Positions 1 through 8,111 of a stretch of 23,057 nucleotides of DNA are shown here, one piece after another. The DNA is from Alteromonadaceae bacterium UBA2620. Lineage in GTDB: Bacteria; Pseudomonadota; Gammaproteobacteria; Enterobacterales; Alteromonadaceae. Within the stretch, counting starts at the first letter, position 1; the number at the start of each line of letters is the position of its first letter. Both the position numbers and the translations under genes were made by a program. The stretch spans positions 1 to 23,057 of the forward strand of contig DDJQ01000145.1 in NCBI GenBank assembly GCA_002339125.1, written 5' to 3'. The notes beneath the pieces were generated by a model that was not told the DNA's origin, did not search any database, and worked only from the letters and a program-made list of their open reading frames with translations.

Positions 1-64
1 AGTTAATCCGAACATAGCCAAAAAAATCTATCATTAAGAAAGGATATTCGTTAGGCCATTTATC

Positions 65-1012
65 ATGAGTGAAATACTTTCGTCAGTTGATCAGCGAACT
101 AAGCTGGTAGGTGAAAACCGCCTCGAGTTATTGTTGTTCAGGTTAGGAACCCGTCATACCTACGCTATCAACGTGTTTAAGGTTAAGGAAGTCATCACGG
201 TGCCGAAGATGAATATGATGCCCGGAACCCATGGTAATCTGCGGGGTGTAACGATTTACCGCGGGCTGACAATCCCCGTGATTGACTTACGGCAGGCCAT
301 TAGAATGCGCCCGGTGAGCACCGAGAATGGCAATACCGACCGTAATGTTATTATTACCGAATATAACCGTTCTGTGCAGGGGTTTATGATTGGTGATGTG
401 GTCAGTATTGTTAATACATCCTGGGAGGATATTCAGCCTCCGCCTAAATCCATCGGTAAGACAAACTTTCTTACCGCCATCACTCAGATTGATATTCAGG
501 GTAAACGAGAGTTAGTCGAGATTATCGATGTGGAAAAAGTGCTGGCCGAAATCATTGAATATGATGTCTCAATCTCCGAAGAAATCCTTGATCATGAGGT
601 TGTCGATCACCTGAAAGGACGAAAAGTGCTCATCGTCGATGATTCATCAACAGCCCGCAAACAAATTCGCGATACCCTTGAACAACTCGGATTGCACATT
701 CTTGAATGTCACAATGGAGCTGAAGCTCTCATGTTGCTGAAGGAGTGGGCGGATTTAGGCAAAACCGTGACCGATGAAATTTTGATGATGTTTACCGATG
801 CCGAGATGCCCGAAATGGACGGCTATCGGTTAACTGCGGAAGTCCGAGCCGATCCGCGCATGGCAGACTTATTTATTGCACTGAATACTTCGCTCAGCGG
901 TAGCTTTAATCAGGCCATGGTTGAAAAAGTAGGTTGTAACCGTTTTATCTCTAAATTTCAGCCAGATATGCTGGTAGACGTGGTTCAGCAGCGCATGCGG
1001 GAGTTGCTGTAA
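65..1012 (+). CDS. cheV: CheV-type chemotaxis coupling protein (CheW domain plus receiver)
   Basis: This cytoplasmic scaffold links chemoreceptors to the CheA kinase and can be phosphorylated. The sequence shows a CheW-like domain at about residues 15-165, then a response-regulator receiver at about 187-315. The receiver has the acidic pair D192/D193, the phospho-acceptor D245 in TDAEMPEMDGY, T275 and K297. The total of 315 aa is typical of CheV. The receiver has an IALNTSLSG stretch at the switch threonine, as in many CheV proteins. The ATG at 65 has only a modest purine-rich stretch upstream (AAGAAAGGA). No other chemotaxis gene lies in the window, so CheV is a stand-alone gene here, as is common in this bacterial group. 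The family assignment is firm. Which receptors it serves cannot be seen. Confidence 0.95.
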   Translation: MSEILSSVDQRTKLVGENRLELLLFRLGTRHTYAINVFKVKEVITVPKMNMMPGTHGNLRGVTIYRGLTIPVIDLRQAIRMRPVSTENGNTDRNVIITEYNRSVQGFMIGDVVSIVNTSWEDIQPPPKSIGKTNFLTAITQIDIQGKRELVEIIDVEKVLAEIIEYDVSISEEILDHEVVDHLKGRKVLIVDDSSTARKQIRDTLEQLGLHILECHNGAEALMLLKEWADLGKTVTDEILMMFTDAEMPEMDGYRLTAEVRADPRMADLFIALNTSLSGSFNQAMVEKVGCNRFISKFQPDMLVDVVQQRMRELL

Positions 1013-1168
1013 ACGCTTAGCCGGTGCATGGGCATCCGGTACGGATATCGGTATACTCTGGATTAGATAAAATTAACCTGTTGTTTTAACATCTTATCTG
1101 TTTTTCATGCGGATGTAAGATAGCAGCGATACACTGCGATATATTAAGATTACAAAAAGGAACCTATC

Positions 1169-2587
1169 GTGCGACAGAAATTGCTTGTGGCAGTGGCCGC
1201 AACGTTTGCGTTGTCGGCTTGTGTGAATACTACCGATACCGCTAATACCCAGAAACAACTCCCTTCAACGCCTAAAAATATTATTATGATCGTTTCAGAC
1301 GGCATGGGGCCAGCCTATACCACGGCTTATCGTAATTTCCGTGACAACCCCGACACGCCAGAGGTGGAAGGTGTTGTGCTGGACGATATTTTTGTGGGTA
1401 ATGCCAGTACGTATCCTGATCAGGTTTCTGGTTTTGTCACCGATTCGGCCGCCTCAGCAACAGCGCTGGCTTCTGGTGTGAAAAGTTATAACGGTGCCAT
1501 CGGCGTTGATAAAAATAAAAAGCCGGTGACGTCTATTCTGCAACGGGCTAAACAGCTGGGGATGCGCACCGGTGTTGCCGTAACATCACAAATTGTTCAC
1601 GCCACGCCAGCGTCATATGTTGCGCACAATGAAAGCCGCCAGAACTATAATGAACTGGCCGACAGTTTTTTTGACGATCGCATCAATGGTGAATTTGTAG
1701 CCGATGTGATGCTTGGCGGCGGTACAAAATACTTTGAGCGCCAAGACCGTAATGTTACCGGCGAATTTATCGACGCTGGCTATGCCTATGTTGATACTTA
1801 CAACAAACTTGCCACGCTACCTGCCGGCGAAAATGTGCTAGGACTCTTTGCCGAAGTAGGCCTGCCCTGGGCACTCGATGACCTGCGTAAAAATCGTCTG
1901 GCTTATCTCACTGAGCATGCGATCAAGCACTTAGAGAACGATAAGGGCTTCTTTCTGCTGGTGGAAGCCAGTCAGGTAGACTGGGCTGGTCACTCTAATG
2001 ATATTGCCGCAGCAATGGCTGAAATGCATGATCTGAACCTTGCTCTGGAGTATCTGGTCAGCTATGTAGAAGAACATCCGGATACGCTGGTGGTCCTCAC
2101 TGCCGATCACAGTACAGGCGGATTGACTATTGGTGCGCGCGGCGAATATCGCTGGGCACCTGAATGGCTGCAAAACCTAAAACAATCGCCGGAGACCATC
2201 GCTCAGAATATCGTCGAGATGGACTCGCCAGTAGCGTATGTTAGCGATGCACTGGGCTTTGAGCTAAACGACAAAGAAAAACAGCAAGTAGTAGAACTGG
2301 CAAAACAGGGCGACCTTAAAGCGCGCTTTGCTGGTATTAAGGCTTTGCTCGATATCCGGTCAAATACAGGCTGGACCACCACCGGTCATACCGGGGTAGA
2401 TGTAGAAGTATTTGCATTCGGGGCCGGTAGCAATCAGTTTTACGGACAGTACGACAATACCGATATCGCCAAAAAGCTGTTTGGTTTATTGCCTGCACAA
2501 CAAAAGGCCGAACAGGTGAAAGCGAAGAGCAAAGCACAGTCTGAAAAGAGCCAGTGTGACTTCGAAACCGACTGGCGGTGTGAGTAA
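1169..2587 (+). CDS. Alkaline phosphatase, lipoprotein form (PhoA superfamily)
   Basis: A predicted phosphomonoesterase that releases phosphate from organic esters outside the cytoplasm. The GTG start at 1169 follows AAAAAGGA. The N-terminus is a lipoprotein signal ending in the lipobox LSAC, with C18 as the lipidated residue, so the enzyme should sit on a membrane facing the periplasm or outside. Family motifs are complete: metal ligand D44 in VSDGMG, nucleophile S93 in TDSAASATA, HATPAS at 144-149, E267/D271/H275 in the VEASQVDWAGH region, D313-H314 in TADHSTGG, and H407 in TGHTG. The protein has 472 aa and ends in a Lys/Ala/Gln-rich tail with two cysteines. No convincing Pho box was found upstream, so phosphate control is not shown by the sequence. 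Confidence 0.93.
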   Translation: MRQKLLVAVAATFALSACVNTTDTANTQKQLPSTPKNIIMIVSDGMGPAYTTAYRNFRDNPDTPEVEGVVLDDIFVGNASTYPDQVSGFVTDSAASATALASGVKSYNGAIGVDKNKKPVTSILQRAKQLGMRTGVAVTSQIVHATPASYVAHNESRQNYNELADSFFDDRINGEFVADVMLGGGTKYFERQDRNVTGEFIDAGYAYVDTYNKLATLPAGENVLGLFAEVGLPWALDDLRKNRLAYLTEHAIKHLENDKGFFLLVEASQVDWAGHSNDIAAAMAEMHDLNLALEYLVSYVEEHPDTLVVLTADHSTGGLTIGARGEYRWAPEWLQNLKQSPETIAQNIVEMDSPVAYVSDALGFELNDKEKQQVVELAKQGDLKARFAGIKALLDIRSNTGWTTTGHTGVDVEVFAFGAGSNQFYGQYDNTDIAKKLFGLLPAQQKAEQVKAKSKAQSEKSQCDFETDWRCE

Positions 2588-2596
2588 AGGTAGTAC

Positions 2597-2619
2597 GCCA
2601 GTTTGAATTTTGAACTGGC
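2597..2619 (+). terminator. Weak hairpin after the alkaline phosphatase gene
   Basis: An inverted repeat GCCAGTT/AACTGGC, plus one possible U-G pair, starts nine bases after the phosphatase stop. It has a short AT-rich loop. No clear T-run follows, so it may only stabilise the transcript end or be a weak terminator. Between it and the next gene at 2674 there is only AT-rich sequence. Confidence 0.3.
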
Positions 2620-2673
2620 TCTGTTAAATATCGCGCATCAATGCGAAATGAATAACATATTTAGAGAAAATTA

Positions 2674-3873
2674 ATGGAAGATATTATTTTTGGAGTAAGT
2701 ATCTCCATTATTTCTTTATACACTTGCATTGTTGTCGCAAATCGCGCTGCTCGCATACCCTATTTTTCTTTTTTGGATGAAAGAAGAAATCGTGCAGGGA
2801 GTATTGATGGACTTCGAGGGTATTTAGCATTATTGGTTTTTTTCCATCATTTCGTTGTTACGTATTATTGGAAAAGCCTGCAGGTTTGGGAGCGCCCGCC
2901 GGAAGACCTTTACCAAAATTTCGGTAAAGTTGGTGTGGCAATCTTTTTTATGATAACAGGTTTTCTTTTCTTCACGAAAATCAATAATTCTAGAGGCAGT
3001 TTAAATTGGCTGGCTTTATATTCGTCTCGTTTTTTTAGGATTGTGCCACTTTATTTAGCTGCCTTTTTTATTGTGTTGATTTTTGTTTTTGAGGCGACAG
3101 GTTACGAGCTCCACACTAGTATTGGCCAACTTTTTAAAGATTTGACGAAATGGGGATTGTTTATTGGTGGATTTATTAATGATTTTGGTGATACAAAACG
3201 CATCATAGCTGGAGTGGACTGGACGCTCAAGTATGAATGGCTTTTTTATTTGTTATTGCCAATTATTGCTCTAACAGTGCGATATACCGGAAATGTTGGG
3301 TTGGTAGTTCTAGCTCTGCTTGCACTGGCGGGTTACCTGAACCCAGTAACAATTCCATACTTTACGTCTAAATACCTTATTCTGTTTGCGGCGGGCGGCA
3401 CAATTTCCATTTTAATCCGTCAAATACCCCAAACCAACAATCGAGAAAGGCTCTCTTCAGTAACTTTACTAATTTTAATTGTTGCTGCTTTAATCTACCC
3501 GAACACATTTGATCTTGTGCACACTGTGATTATGTCTGTATTGTTTTATTCAGTCGCTAGAGGCAACAGTCTATTTGGGATGTTGACTTCCAGAGCTTCA
3601 ATTTTGCTTGGGGAGATTAGCTATAGTATCTACCTCCTTCATGGAGTTGTACTGTATGTCTTATTCACGAAGACAACTGTGGTAGATGTTAGCCGGTTTT
3701 CTTTATCAGAGTTTTTTTACTTTATGCCTTTAGTGTCAGTGCTTGTCGTGATTATATCGATGGTAACGTATCTGACAATTGAAAAACCTTGTATGGAGTT
3801 TGGCAAAGACTATTTTGCGGCTTTGAGTAAAAGAGGGGCGGACAAAAAAGGGTCTAATAGTTATGGTAAATAA
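2674..3873 (+). CDS. Acyltransferase 3 family membrane protein (OafA/YrhL type)
   Basis: A multi-pass inner-membrane enzyme of the family that transfers acetyl or other acyl groups onto surface sugars or lipids. After an N-terminal membrane helix comes the signature IDGLRGYLALLVFFHH (histidines 58-59), then SRFFRIVPLYL (R119, R122) and about ten hydrophobic segments. The length, 399 aa, is normal, and there is no SGNH extension. The base composition is visibly richer in A/T than the neighbours, with many TTT, TTA and ATT codons. This suggests acquisition from elsewhere, as is usual for surface-modification genes. It converges with the gene at 3934. The acceptor substrate cannot be predicted, since no polysaccharide cluster is adjacent. 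A candidate start codon ATG at 2674 has only a weak ribosome site. Confidence 0.88.
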   Translation: MEDIIFGVSISIISLYTCIVVANRAARIPYFSFLDERRNRAGSIDGLRGYLALLVFFHHFVVTYYWKSLQVWERPPEDLYQNFGKVGVAIFFMITGFLFFTKINNSRGSLNWLALYSSRFFRIVPLYLAAFFIVLIFVFEATGYELHTSIGQLFKDLTKWGLFIGGFINDFGDTKRIIAGVDWTLKYEWLFYLLLPIIALTVRYTGNVGLVVLALLALAGYLNPVTIPYFTSKYLILFAAGGTISILIRQIPQTNNRERLSSVTLLILIVAALIYPNTFDLVHTVIMSVLFYSVARGNSLFGMLTSRASILLGEISYSIYLLHGVVLYVLFTKTTVVDVSRFSLSEFFYFMPLVSVLVVIISMVTYLTIEKPCMEFGKDYFAALSKRGADKKGSNSYGK

Positions 3874-3933
3874 ACAATGTTACTACCTACACCCGTAGAA
3901 ATGTTTACTCTACTTTATACTTCTAGAGATACC

Positions 3934-4641
3934 CTACTGATTCAAAAACAGTTCGATATCCTCACCGGTAATTTTGCCAATCTGGCTGAACAAATACCAC
4001 AATGCAGCAATCAGCAACACCATAGAGGGGATAACGATGACCGGGTAGCTCAATGCAGTCATCCGCCCCAGCTCTTCAGTGTAGGCGGTGGTTCCTGGTT
4101 CACTAACCAGAATAACTTTGGCGAGAATGTAGTTTAGGGCAGAGGATAAGAAAAACGAGCTGGCGACAATATAAGAACAGTGTTTTATTTTTTGCTTAAA
4201 TAACGTTTGTTTGTTCTGAGCGTCCAGCACTTCGTTAAGTTTGGGCCAGTTAATGATTTGGTCGTTCAGGATCAGCATTTTCACTAACGGTTTTTTGGTG
4301 GCCTGGGTCACCAGCACTGCAATTCCTATTAATGCCGGGATAGTGGCTTCTTTAATCGCAATATATTCAGCCGGCAATTTAAGCAGGCTAATGCCACCGG
4401 TCAGTAGGACACTCACTATCCCCAGAATTGAAAAGCCATTCACTTTACCGCTTTGTTTTAAGTCCCACAGGCCATAAGCCAGTGGAAAGGCTAACGCGGC
4501 AACAATGCTCCAGGCCGGTCCAAGATACTCGTCGGCACTGGCATAGCTCATTAGCACAACCGGAATAATAATATTAAATGCCAGATTAGGCAGAAAGCCC
4601 TGGTTTTGTGGCTTTGCGGTAGATTGAGTTGTATCTGACAT
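3934..4641 (-). CDS. VC0807-like multi-pass membrane protein
   Basis: An integral membrane protein of 235 aa with about six hydrophobic segments and a short polar N-terminus (residues 1-18). Recognisable family features are EYLGPAWS near residue 38, FPLAYGLWDL, the SVLLTGGISLL segment, EATIPALIGIAVL and ELGRMTALSYPVI near the C-terminus. This resembles the conserved VC0807 family, whose function is not known to me. An AAGAAG ribosome site lies ten bases before the ATG. It is the last gene of the minus-strand run, 45 bases after the rhomboid gene, so co-transcription is likely. The placement suggests a membrane-related accessory role, but this is inference only. Confidence 0.75.
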   Translation of the reverse strand: MSDTTQSTAKPQNQGFLPNLAFNIIIPVVLMSYASADEYLGPAWSIVAALAFPLAYGLWDLKQSGKVNGFSILGIVSVLLTGGISLLKLPAEYIAIKEATIPALIGIAVLVTQATKKPLVKMLILNDQIINWPKLNEVLDAQNKQTLFKQKIKHCSYIVASSFFLSSALNYILAKVILVSEPGTTAYTEELGRMTALSYPVIVIPSMVLLIAALWYLFSQIGKITGEDIELFLNQ

Positions 4642-4686
4642 AGAAAAACTTCTTTGCTGTATAAAAATTAGGTCGTCAAATCGGCA

Positions 4687-5238
4687 TTATGCTGACTTCG
4701 CCCACAGGTGAGCGCTAAGTAACCCCATAAGGAAACCGAACAGGTGATATTCAAACGATACGAAGCGCTGTAACGGCAACACGCCAAATATCATACCGCC
4801 ATATAGCACGGCTATCACTACTGAAATAATCAATAAATGTAACTTTTTGCTATAAAAGCCGCCGAGGATGAGAAACCCAAGGTAACCATAAACAATACCG
4901 CTGGCGCCAATGTGCATGGCGTTGCGGCCCAGTAGCCATACGCAAAGCCCTGCGCCGAGCCAGATTAATAGAGTGGATTTGATAAAGGTAAATTTACCCC
5001 ATTGCATGCTGAGCCACATAAACAGTAACAATGGCAAAAAGTTACTGGCAAAATGTGTGAGGTTGGCGTGTAGCCAGGGGGCCAGAAAAACTCCCGGCAG
5101 ATTAGCCGGCTCGCGCGGGCGGATGCCGAATTGATTTAACCAGTTAGACAGCAATAAATTAATAAACTCGGTGCCGAGTAAGCCGAGCGCCAATACGCCT
5201 AAAATTCTGAGTTGCTGGGATAAGGTAAACTGTCTCAT
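4687..5238 (-). CDS. Rhomboid-family intramembrane serine protease
   Basis: An intramembrane protease that cleaves membrane-spanning substrates. With the start at 5238 the protein has 183 aa and about six membrane helices, the compact bacterial core fold. Active-site motifs are complete: HxxxN at H62-N66, the nucleophile S113 in GASGIVYG, and the catalytic H165 in FEYHLFGF. The open frame extends upstream to 5334, but that part lies inside the ATP-grasp gene. The ATG at 5238 overlaps that gene's TGA stop (ATGA), a classic translational coupling. No good Shine-Dalgarno is seen, which fits coupling. The position in a stress-module operon suggests a substrate in the envelope, possibly one of the co-encoded membrane proteins. 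That is speculation. Confidence 0.85.
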   Translation of the reverse strand: MRQFTLSQQLRILGVLALGLLGTEFINLLLSNWLNQFGIRPREPANLPGVFLAPWLHANLTHFASNFLPLLLFMWLSMQWGKFTFIKSTLLIWLGAGLCVWLLGRNAMHIGASGIVYGYLGFLILGGFYSKKLHLLIISVVIAVLYGGMIFGVLPLQRFVSFEYHLFGFLMGLLSAHLWAKSA

Positions 5239-6401
5239 AAAATAATGTGCGGCAAATAGCGCGATAAGTCCTGGGTAATCAGTGAACGGTCTTCCCGAAT
5301 GGAAATGCCAGCCGGCAAATCGTCTACCAGCCAACTGCCAATCAATACGTATTGATCGCCGTAGCGGGGCAGGGGATGGTACTGTTGCAGAATAAACCCT
5401 TCTTCACCGTATGGCCCATCCGATAGGGTGGTTGGTGAATCGTCGTCGTTAAGCAGCGAGATATTGGCCCCTTCACGGGAAAATAACGGTTTTTTAATCC
5501 ACTTGCCGCCGGTGGCCCGATGCTTATCCTGCTCAAAAAATGCCGGTAACAGGTTAGGGTGATTGGGAAACTCCTGCCACAGCAGCGGCAGCAGCGCCTT
5601 ATTGGATAACACCGACTTCCACGGCGGTTCAAGCCAGCCTACATCAGCTGCTTCCAGGGCATCGCCAAACTCTTCCCGGAGTATAAACTCCCAGGGGTAC
5701 AGTTTGAAACAATGGGTAATAGCGTTGTCGTCCAAATCGGTAAAGTAGCCCGTGTCGCTAAGGCCTATGTCTTCAACAAACAAAAACGGTGCGTCTATGC
5801 CCGCTGCACTGGCACAATCCTGCAGGTATTGCACGGTGCCGCGATCCTCTACCGAATCTTCACAGCAACTAAAGTGAATGCGCTGATAATTATATTGCTG
5901 TCTTAATTGCTCAAACCGGTAAACGAGCTTTTCCTGCAAGGAGTTAAACTGGTCGGCGTGGCGGGAAATCTGACCGGCATCCACCAGGTTCTCCAGCCAT
6001 AGCCATTGCCAGAAGCCGGTTTCGTACAGGGAAGTGGGGGTATCGGCATTGTTTTCTAACAGCTTGGCGGGAGATTTACCGTCGTAAACCAGATCCAGTC
6101 GCGAATAAAGAGAAGGTTGCTTTTCACGCCAGCTTGAGGCGATAAGATCCCAGTGCGGTTGGGGGATCTGGCACTGGGTGAGTAATGCCTCAGAATTAAC
6201 CACCTTATCCACCACGTGCAAACACATCTGGTGTAATTCGGCACTGGGATCTTCAATGTCCTGCTCGATTTGACGCAGGCTAAACTGATAGTAAGCACTT
6301 TCATCCCAGTAGGGTTCGCCGTACATGGTGTGAAAATGAAAACCATATTCAGCCGCTAACTGTTGCCAGTTGTGACGCGGCTGACTGGCCATTCTGAACA
6401 T
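5235..6401 (-). CDS. yjfC: Glutathionylspermidine synthase-like ATP-grasp ligase (YjfC/YgiC family)
   Basis: A cytoplasmic ATP-grasp enzyme resembling the synthetase half of E. coli Gss, without the amidase half. The family forms amide bonds between a carboxylate and an amine; the real substrate of YjfC/YgiC proteins is not established. Visible motifs are HTMYGEPYWDESAYY near the N-terminus, SRLDLVYDG followed by KLLENNADTPTSLYE (substrate region), KKPLFSREGANI (ATP-binding lysine region), PYGEEGFILQQY, and IGSWLV with GISIRED near the C-terminus. The ATG at 6401, one base past the preceding TAG, gives 388 aa, almost the length of E. coli YgiC (about 386). An upstream extension to 6479 would lie within yjfM and is rejected. 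A GGGGCGG stretch serves as ribosome site. Confidence 0.9.
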   Translation of the reverse strand: MFRMASQPRHNWQQLAAEYGFHFHTMYGEPYWDESAYYQFSLRQIEQDIEDPSAELHQMCLHVVDKVVNSEALLTQCQIPQPHWDLIASSWREKQPSLYSRLDLVYDGKSPAKLLENNADTPTSLYETGFWQWLWLENLVDAGQISRHADQFNSLQEKLVYRFEQLRQQYNYQRIHFSCCEDSVEDRGTVQYLQDCASAAGIDAPFLFVEDIGLSDTGYFTDLDDNAITHCFKLYPWEFILREEFGDALEAADVGWLEPPWKSVLSNKALLPLLWQEFPNHPNLLPAFFEQDKHRATGGKWIKKPLFSREGANISLLNDDDSPTTLSDGPYGEEGFILQQYHPLPRYGDQYVLIGSWLVDDLPAGISIREDRSLITQDLSRYLPHIIL

Positions 6402-6402
6402 G

Positions 6403-7023
6403 CTAGCCGCCCCAGCCCTTAGACTTACTACCTGAGCTGCCCCAGCTCGATTTCGCCCGCACGCTGCTACCGAATCCACCGCGTTTAATGGTGCGATTTA
6501 CGGTTGGTTTTTTCTCAAATACCGATGACGGGGCATTATAAGAGCGTCTTCTGATGTCACCGTCAAACACATAGCCGTTTGAAGTGACCCAGCGGGAGCG
6601 GAACGGTGAATAAGGCGAGAAGGAGGTATACAAGGGTTGCGAATAGTATGGTCGCGGCTGTAGCAGCTGACTTACCATATAACCGGCCATAAAGGGCATA
6701 AAAAAGCTGCCTGATGATGTTTGTACATACTGACAGCGGTCATTACCAAATTCGTATTCACAATCATTTTGCGTATCGAATTTAGGTGCGGTGCGATTAT
6801 GCTCCTCAAGCGCAGACTCGTATGCCGCCAGGCACTGGCCGGTCGCTTCCGGGTTATCCTGCTGGCAATCTTCCGGCGATACGTAAATGTTTGACTGTTC
6901 GCGGCTGCCGCCACAGGCGGTCAGCATAATTCCGGCTACACCCACAGCCAGCGGTTTCAATGCAAAAGCTTTGCGTAACTGATGCAGATGGATACTTTTA
7001 GAACGTTTTTGTGAATGGCTCAT
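6403..7023 (-). CDS. yjfM: DUF1190 lipoprotein (YjfM/YgiB family)
   Basis: A predicted envelope lipoprotein of 206 aa. A basic N-terminal stretch of about 22 residues precedes the hydrophobic signal and the lipobox LTAC, with C37 as lipidated residue. The middle contains paired cysteines (DCQQDN, GQCLAAYE, DCEYEFGNDRCQYV), typical of DUF1190. The rest is rich in Tyr, Pro and Arg, and the tail is Gly/Ser/Lys/Trp-rich and probably disordered. DUF1190 proteins are regularly encoded beside YgiC/YjfC ATP-grasp enzymes, as here. The Gly/Ser tail could be a ligase target, but that is inference. An AGGAG site precedes the ATG by eight bases. The biochemical function of the family is unknown. Confidence 0.9.
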   Translation of the reverse strand: MSHSQKRSKSIHLHQLRKAFALKPLAVGVAGIMLTACGGSREQSNIYVSPEDCQQDNPEATGQCLAAYESALEEHNRTAPKFDTQNDCEYEFGNDRCQYVQTSSGSFFMPFMAGYMVSQLLQPRPYYSQPLYTSFSPYSPFRSRWVTSNGYVFDGDIRRRSYNAPSSVFEKKPTVNRTIKRGGFGSSVRAKSSWGSSGSKSKGWGG

Positions 7024-7033
7024 CGCAAAACTC

Positions 7034-7450
7034 CTAATAAGTCATGCAAGCGGCATTCAGAATACCCACGGCAATCGACATGGCAGCAAGCATAACACCG
7101 GCAGAAACTTCATTGTTATTTATGCGCTCGGCAATTTTCGGCATAAAACTAAACCGCAACAGGGCAAAGGCCAGGCTCTGGGCGATTACCGCGACAATGC
7201 CCCACAGGGTAAAATCAATCAGCCCCAGAGAGTTTGACGCGGCGCTTGCCAGAGCCAGACTGAAGCCAACCATGGCGCCACCAAAACCAATTGCCGCGGC
7301 TACGTTCTTTTCCTGTTTAACCAGTTTCCATTCGTCGTGCGGCGTAACCATGGCGTACACGACCTTAAAAATGAACAGGTAAATAATAGAGATCGCAAAA
7401 TACAGGGCGAAGTTTAAAAGTCCGGCCATCGACTGAGTGATAATTTCCAT
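7034..7450 (-). CDS. yjfL: DUF350 small membrane protein (YjfL family)
   Basis: A 138-aa inner-membrane protein with four hydrophobic segments, at about residues 10-32, 50-70, 78-100 and 115-135. Family features are the NVAAAIGFGGAMVGFSLALASA stretch and the polar loop TPHDEWKLVKQEKN between helices 1 and 2. DUF350 proteins are associated with PspA-like and YjfC-like genes in many bacteria, and no activity is assigned to them. The ribosome site AAGGAAAA lies just before the ATG. It sits 15 bases after yjfK and 10 bases before yjfM, so it is part of the same transcript. Confidence 0.92.
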   Translation of the reverse strand: MEIITQSMAGLLNFALYFAISIIYLFIFKVVYAMVTPHDEWKLVKQEKNVAAAIGFGGAMVGFSLALASAASNSLGLIDFTLWGIVAVIAQSLAFALLRFSFMPKIAERINNNEVSAGVMLAAMSIAVGILNAACMTY

Positions 7451-7465
7451 GCGTTTTCCTTATTG

Positions 7466-8110
7466 TTAGCCGTTAATGCGAATATCTGAGGGTTGAATGT
7501 CAAAACCGGTACTGATCACCAGACAGCGATCGGCATTTGCGCCGACAATTTTCTCTTCGCCGGCAACCAGCAAAGACTCGGTTCGGTCGTTATCAATTTC
7601 GCGCTCGTAAAGCATCATAAACTGGTCGGTTTCACTCACATCGCCGTCTTCTTCCCAGGTTTTTTCGGTAACGGCAACCGGTGGTGATTCTTCACCCACA
7701 GCATCCCAAACACGTGAAAAACTATGGCCTTCCAGTTCATAGGTTGGGCGGGAAATCTCGTTGTTCAGACATTGTTGCCATTGCGCCTGGTTGCCGATAG
7801 TGGTGGTGGAGTAGAAATACCAGAGCTTTACATCGGTAATGTGATTTTCACTCATACCACCGTCAAGCACTACCTGCAGGAAGGCATCGTCGTCGGTGTA
7901 AAAGCGTAACAGGGTGCCGCCGCTGTCCAGCTCTGCCTGGCCAACTGCCTGAATAAGATGCTTGCTGGCCGCGCCTTCAATACACAATTGTGGCGTGAGT
8001 AATTTGAGCTTAAGCGCATCCAGTTCAAAAGAGCCGCCTAAGTACAGACCCATCACCTCCGGTGCGGCAGGCTTTTTGGGCGCATCTGATTTAAACCATT
8101 TTTTAAACAT
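7466..8110 (-). CDS. yjfK: DUF2491 protein (YjfK family)
   Basis: A cytoplasmic protein of 214 aa with no membrane segment. It starts with MFKKWFKSD, a short amphipathic basic-aromatic stretch that might touch the membrane, followed by a Pro/Lys linker and a compact acidic domain (residues about 18-205) with motifs YLGGSFELDALKLKL and YTDDDAFLQVVLDGG. The open frame reaches back to 8248, but that part lies inside the channel gene. The ATG at 8110 comes one base after the channel stop, has a GGAG site, and gives the length of E. coli YjfK (about 219). The family has no known biochemical activity. It is consistently encoded with PspA-like YjfJ and DUF350 YjfL. Confidence 0.9.
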   Translation of the reverse strand: MFKKWFKSDAPKKPAAPEVMGLYLGGSFELDALKLKLLTPQLCIEGAASKHLIQAVGQAELDSGGTLLRFYTDDDAFLQVVLDGGMSENHITDVKLWYFYSTTTIGNQAQWQQCLNNEISRPTYELEGHSFSRVWDAVGEESPPVAVTEKTWEEDGDVSETDQFMMLYEREIDNDRTESLLVAGEEKIVGANADRCLVISTGFDIQPSDIRING

Positions 8111-8111
8111 A

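Noticed and set aside
1021..1038. Hairpin after cheV (CCGGTGC/GCATCCGG with one bulge)
   Set aside because: Short, bulged and not followed by a T-run; too weak to call a terminator.
1078..1110. Two CTGTT-like repeats upstream of the alkaline phosphatase gene suggesting a Pho box
   Set aside because: The repeats are 20 bases apart rather than the 11-base periodicity of PhoB sites, and the second heptamer is poor.
3877..4137. Plus-strand frame after the acyltransferase gene
   Set aside because: It runs antisense to the VC0807-like gene and its translation is low-complexity and polar without family resemblance.
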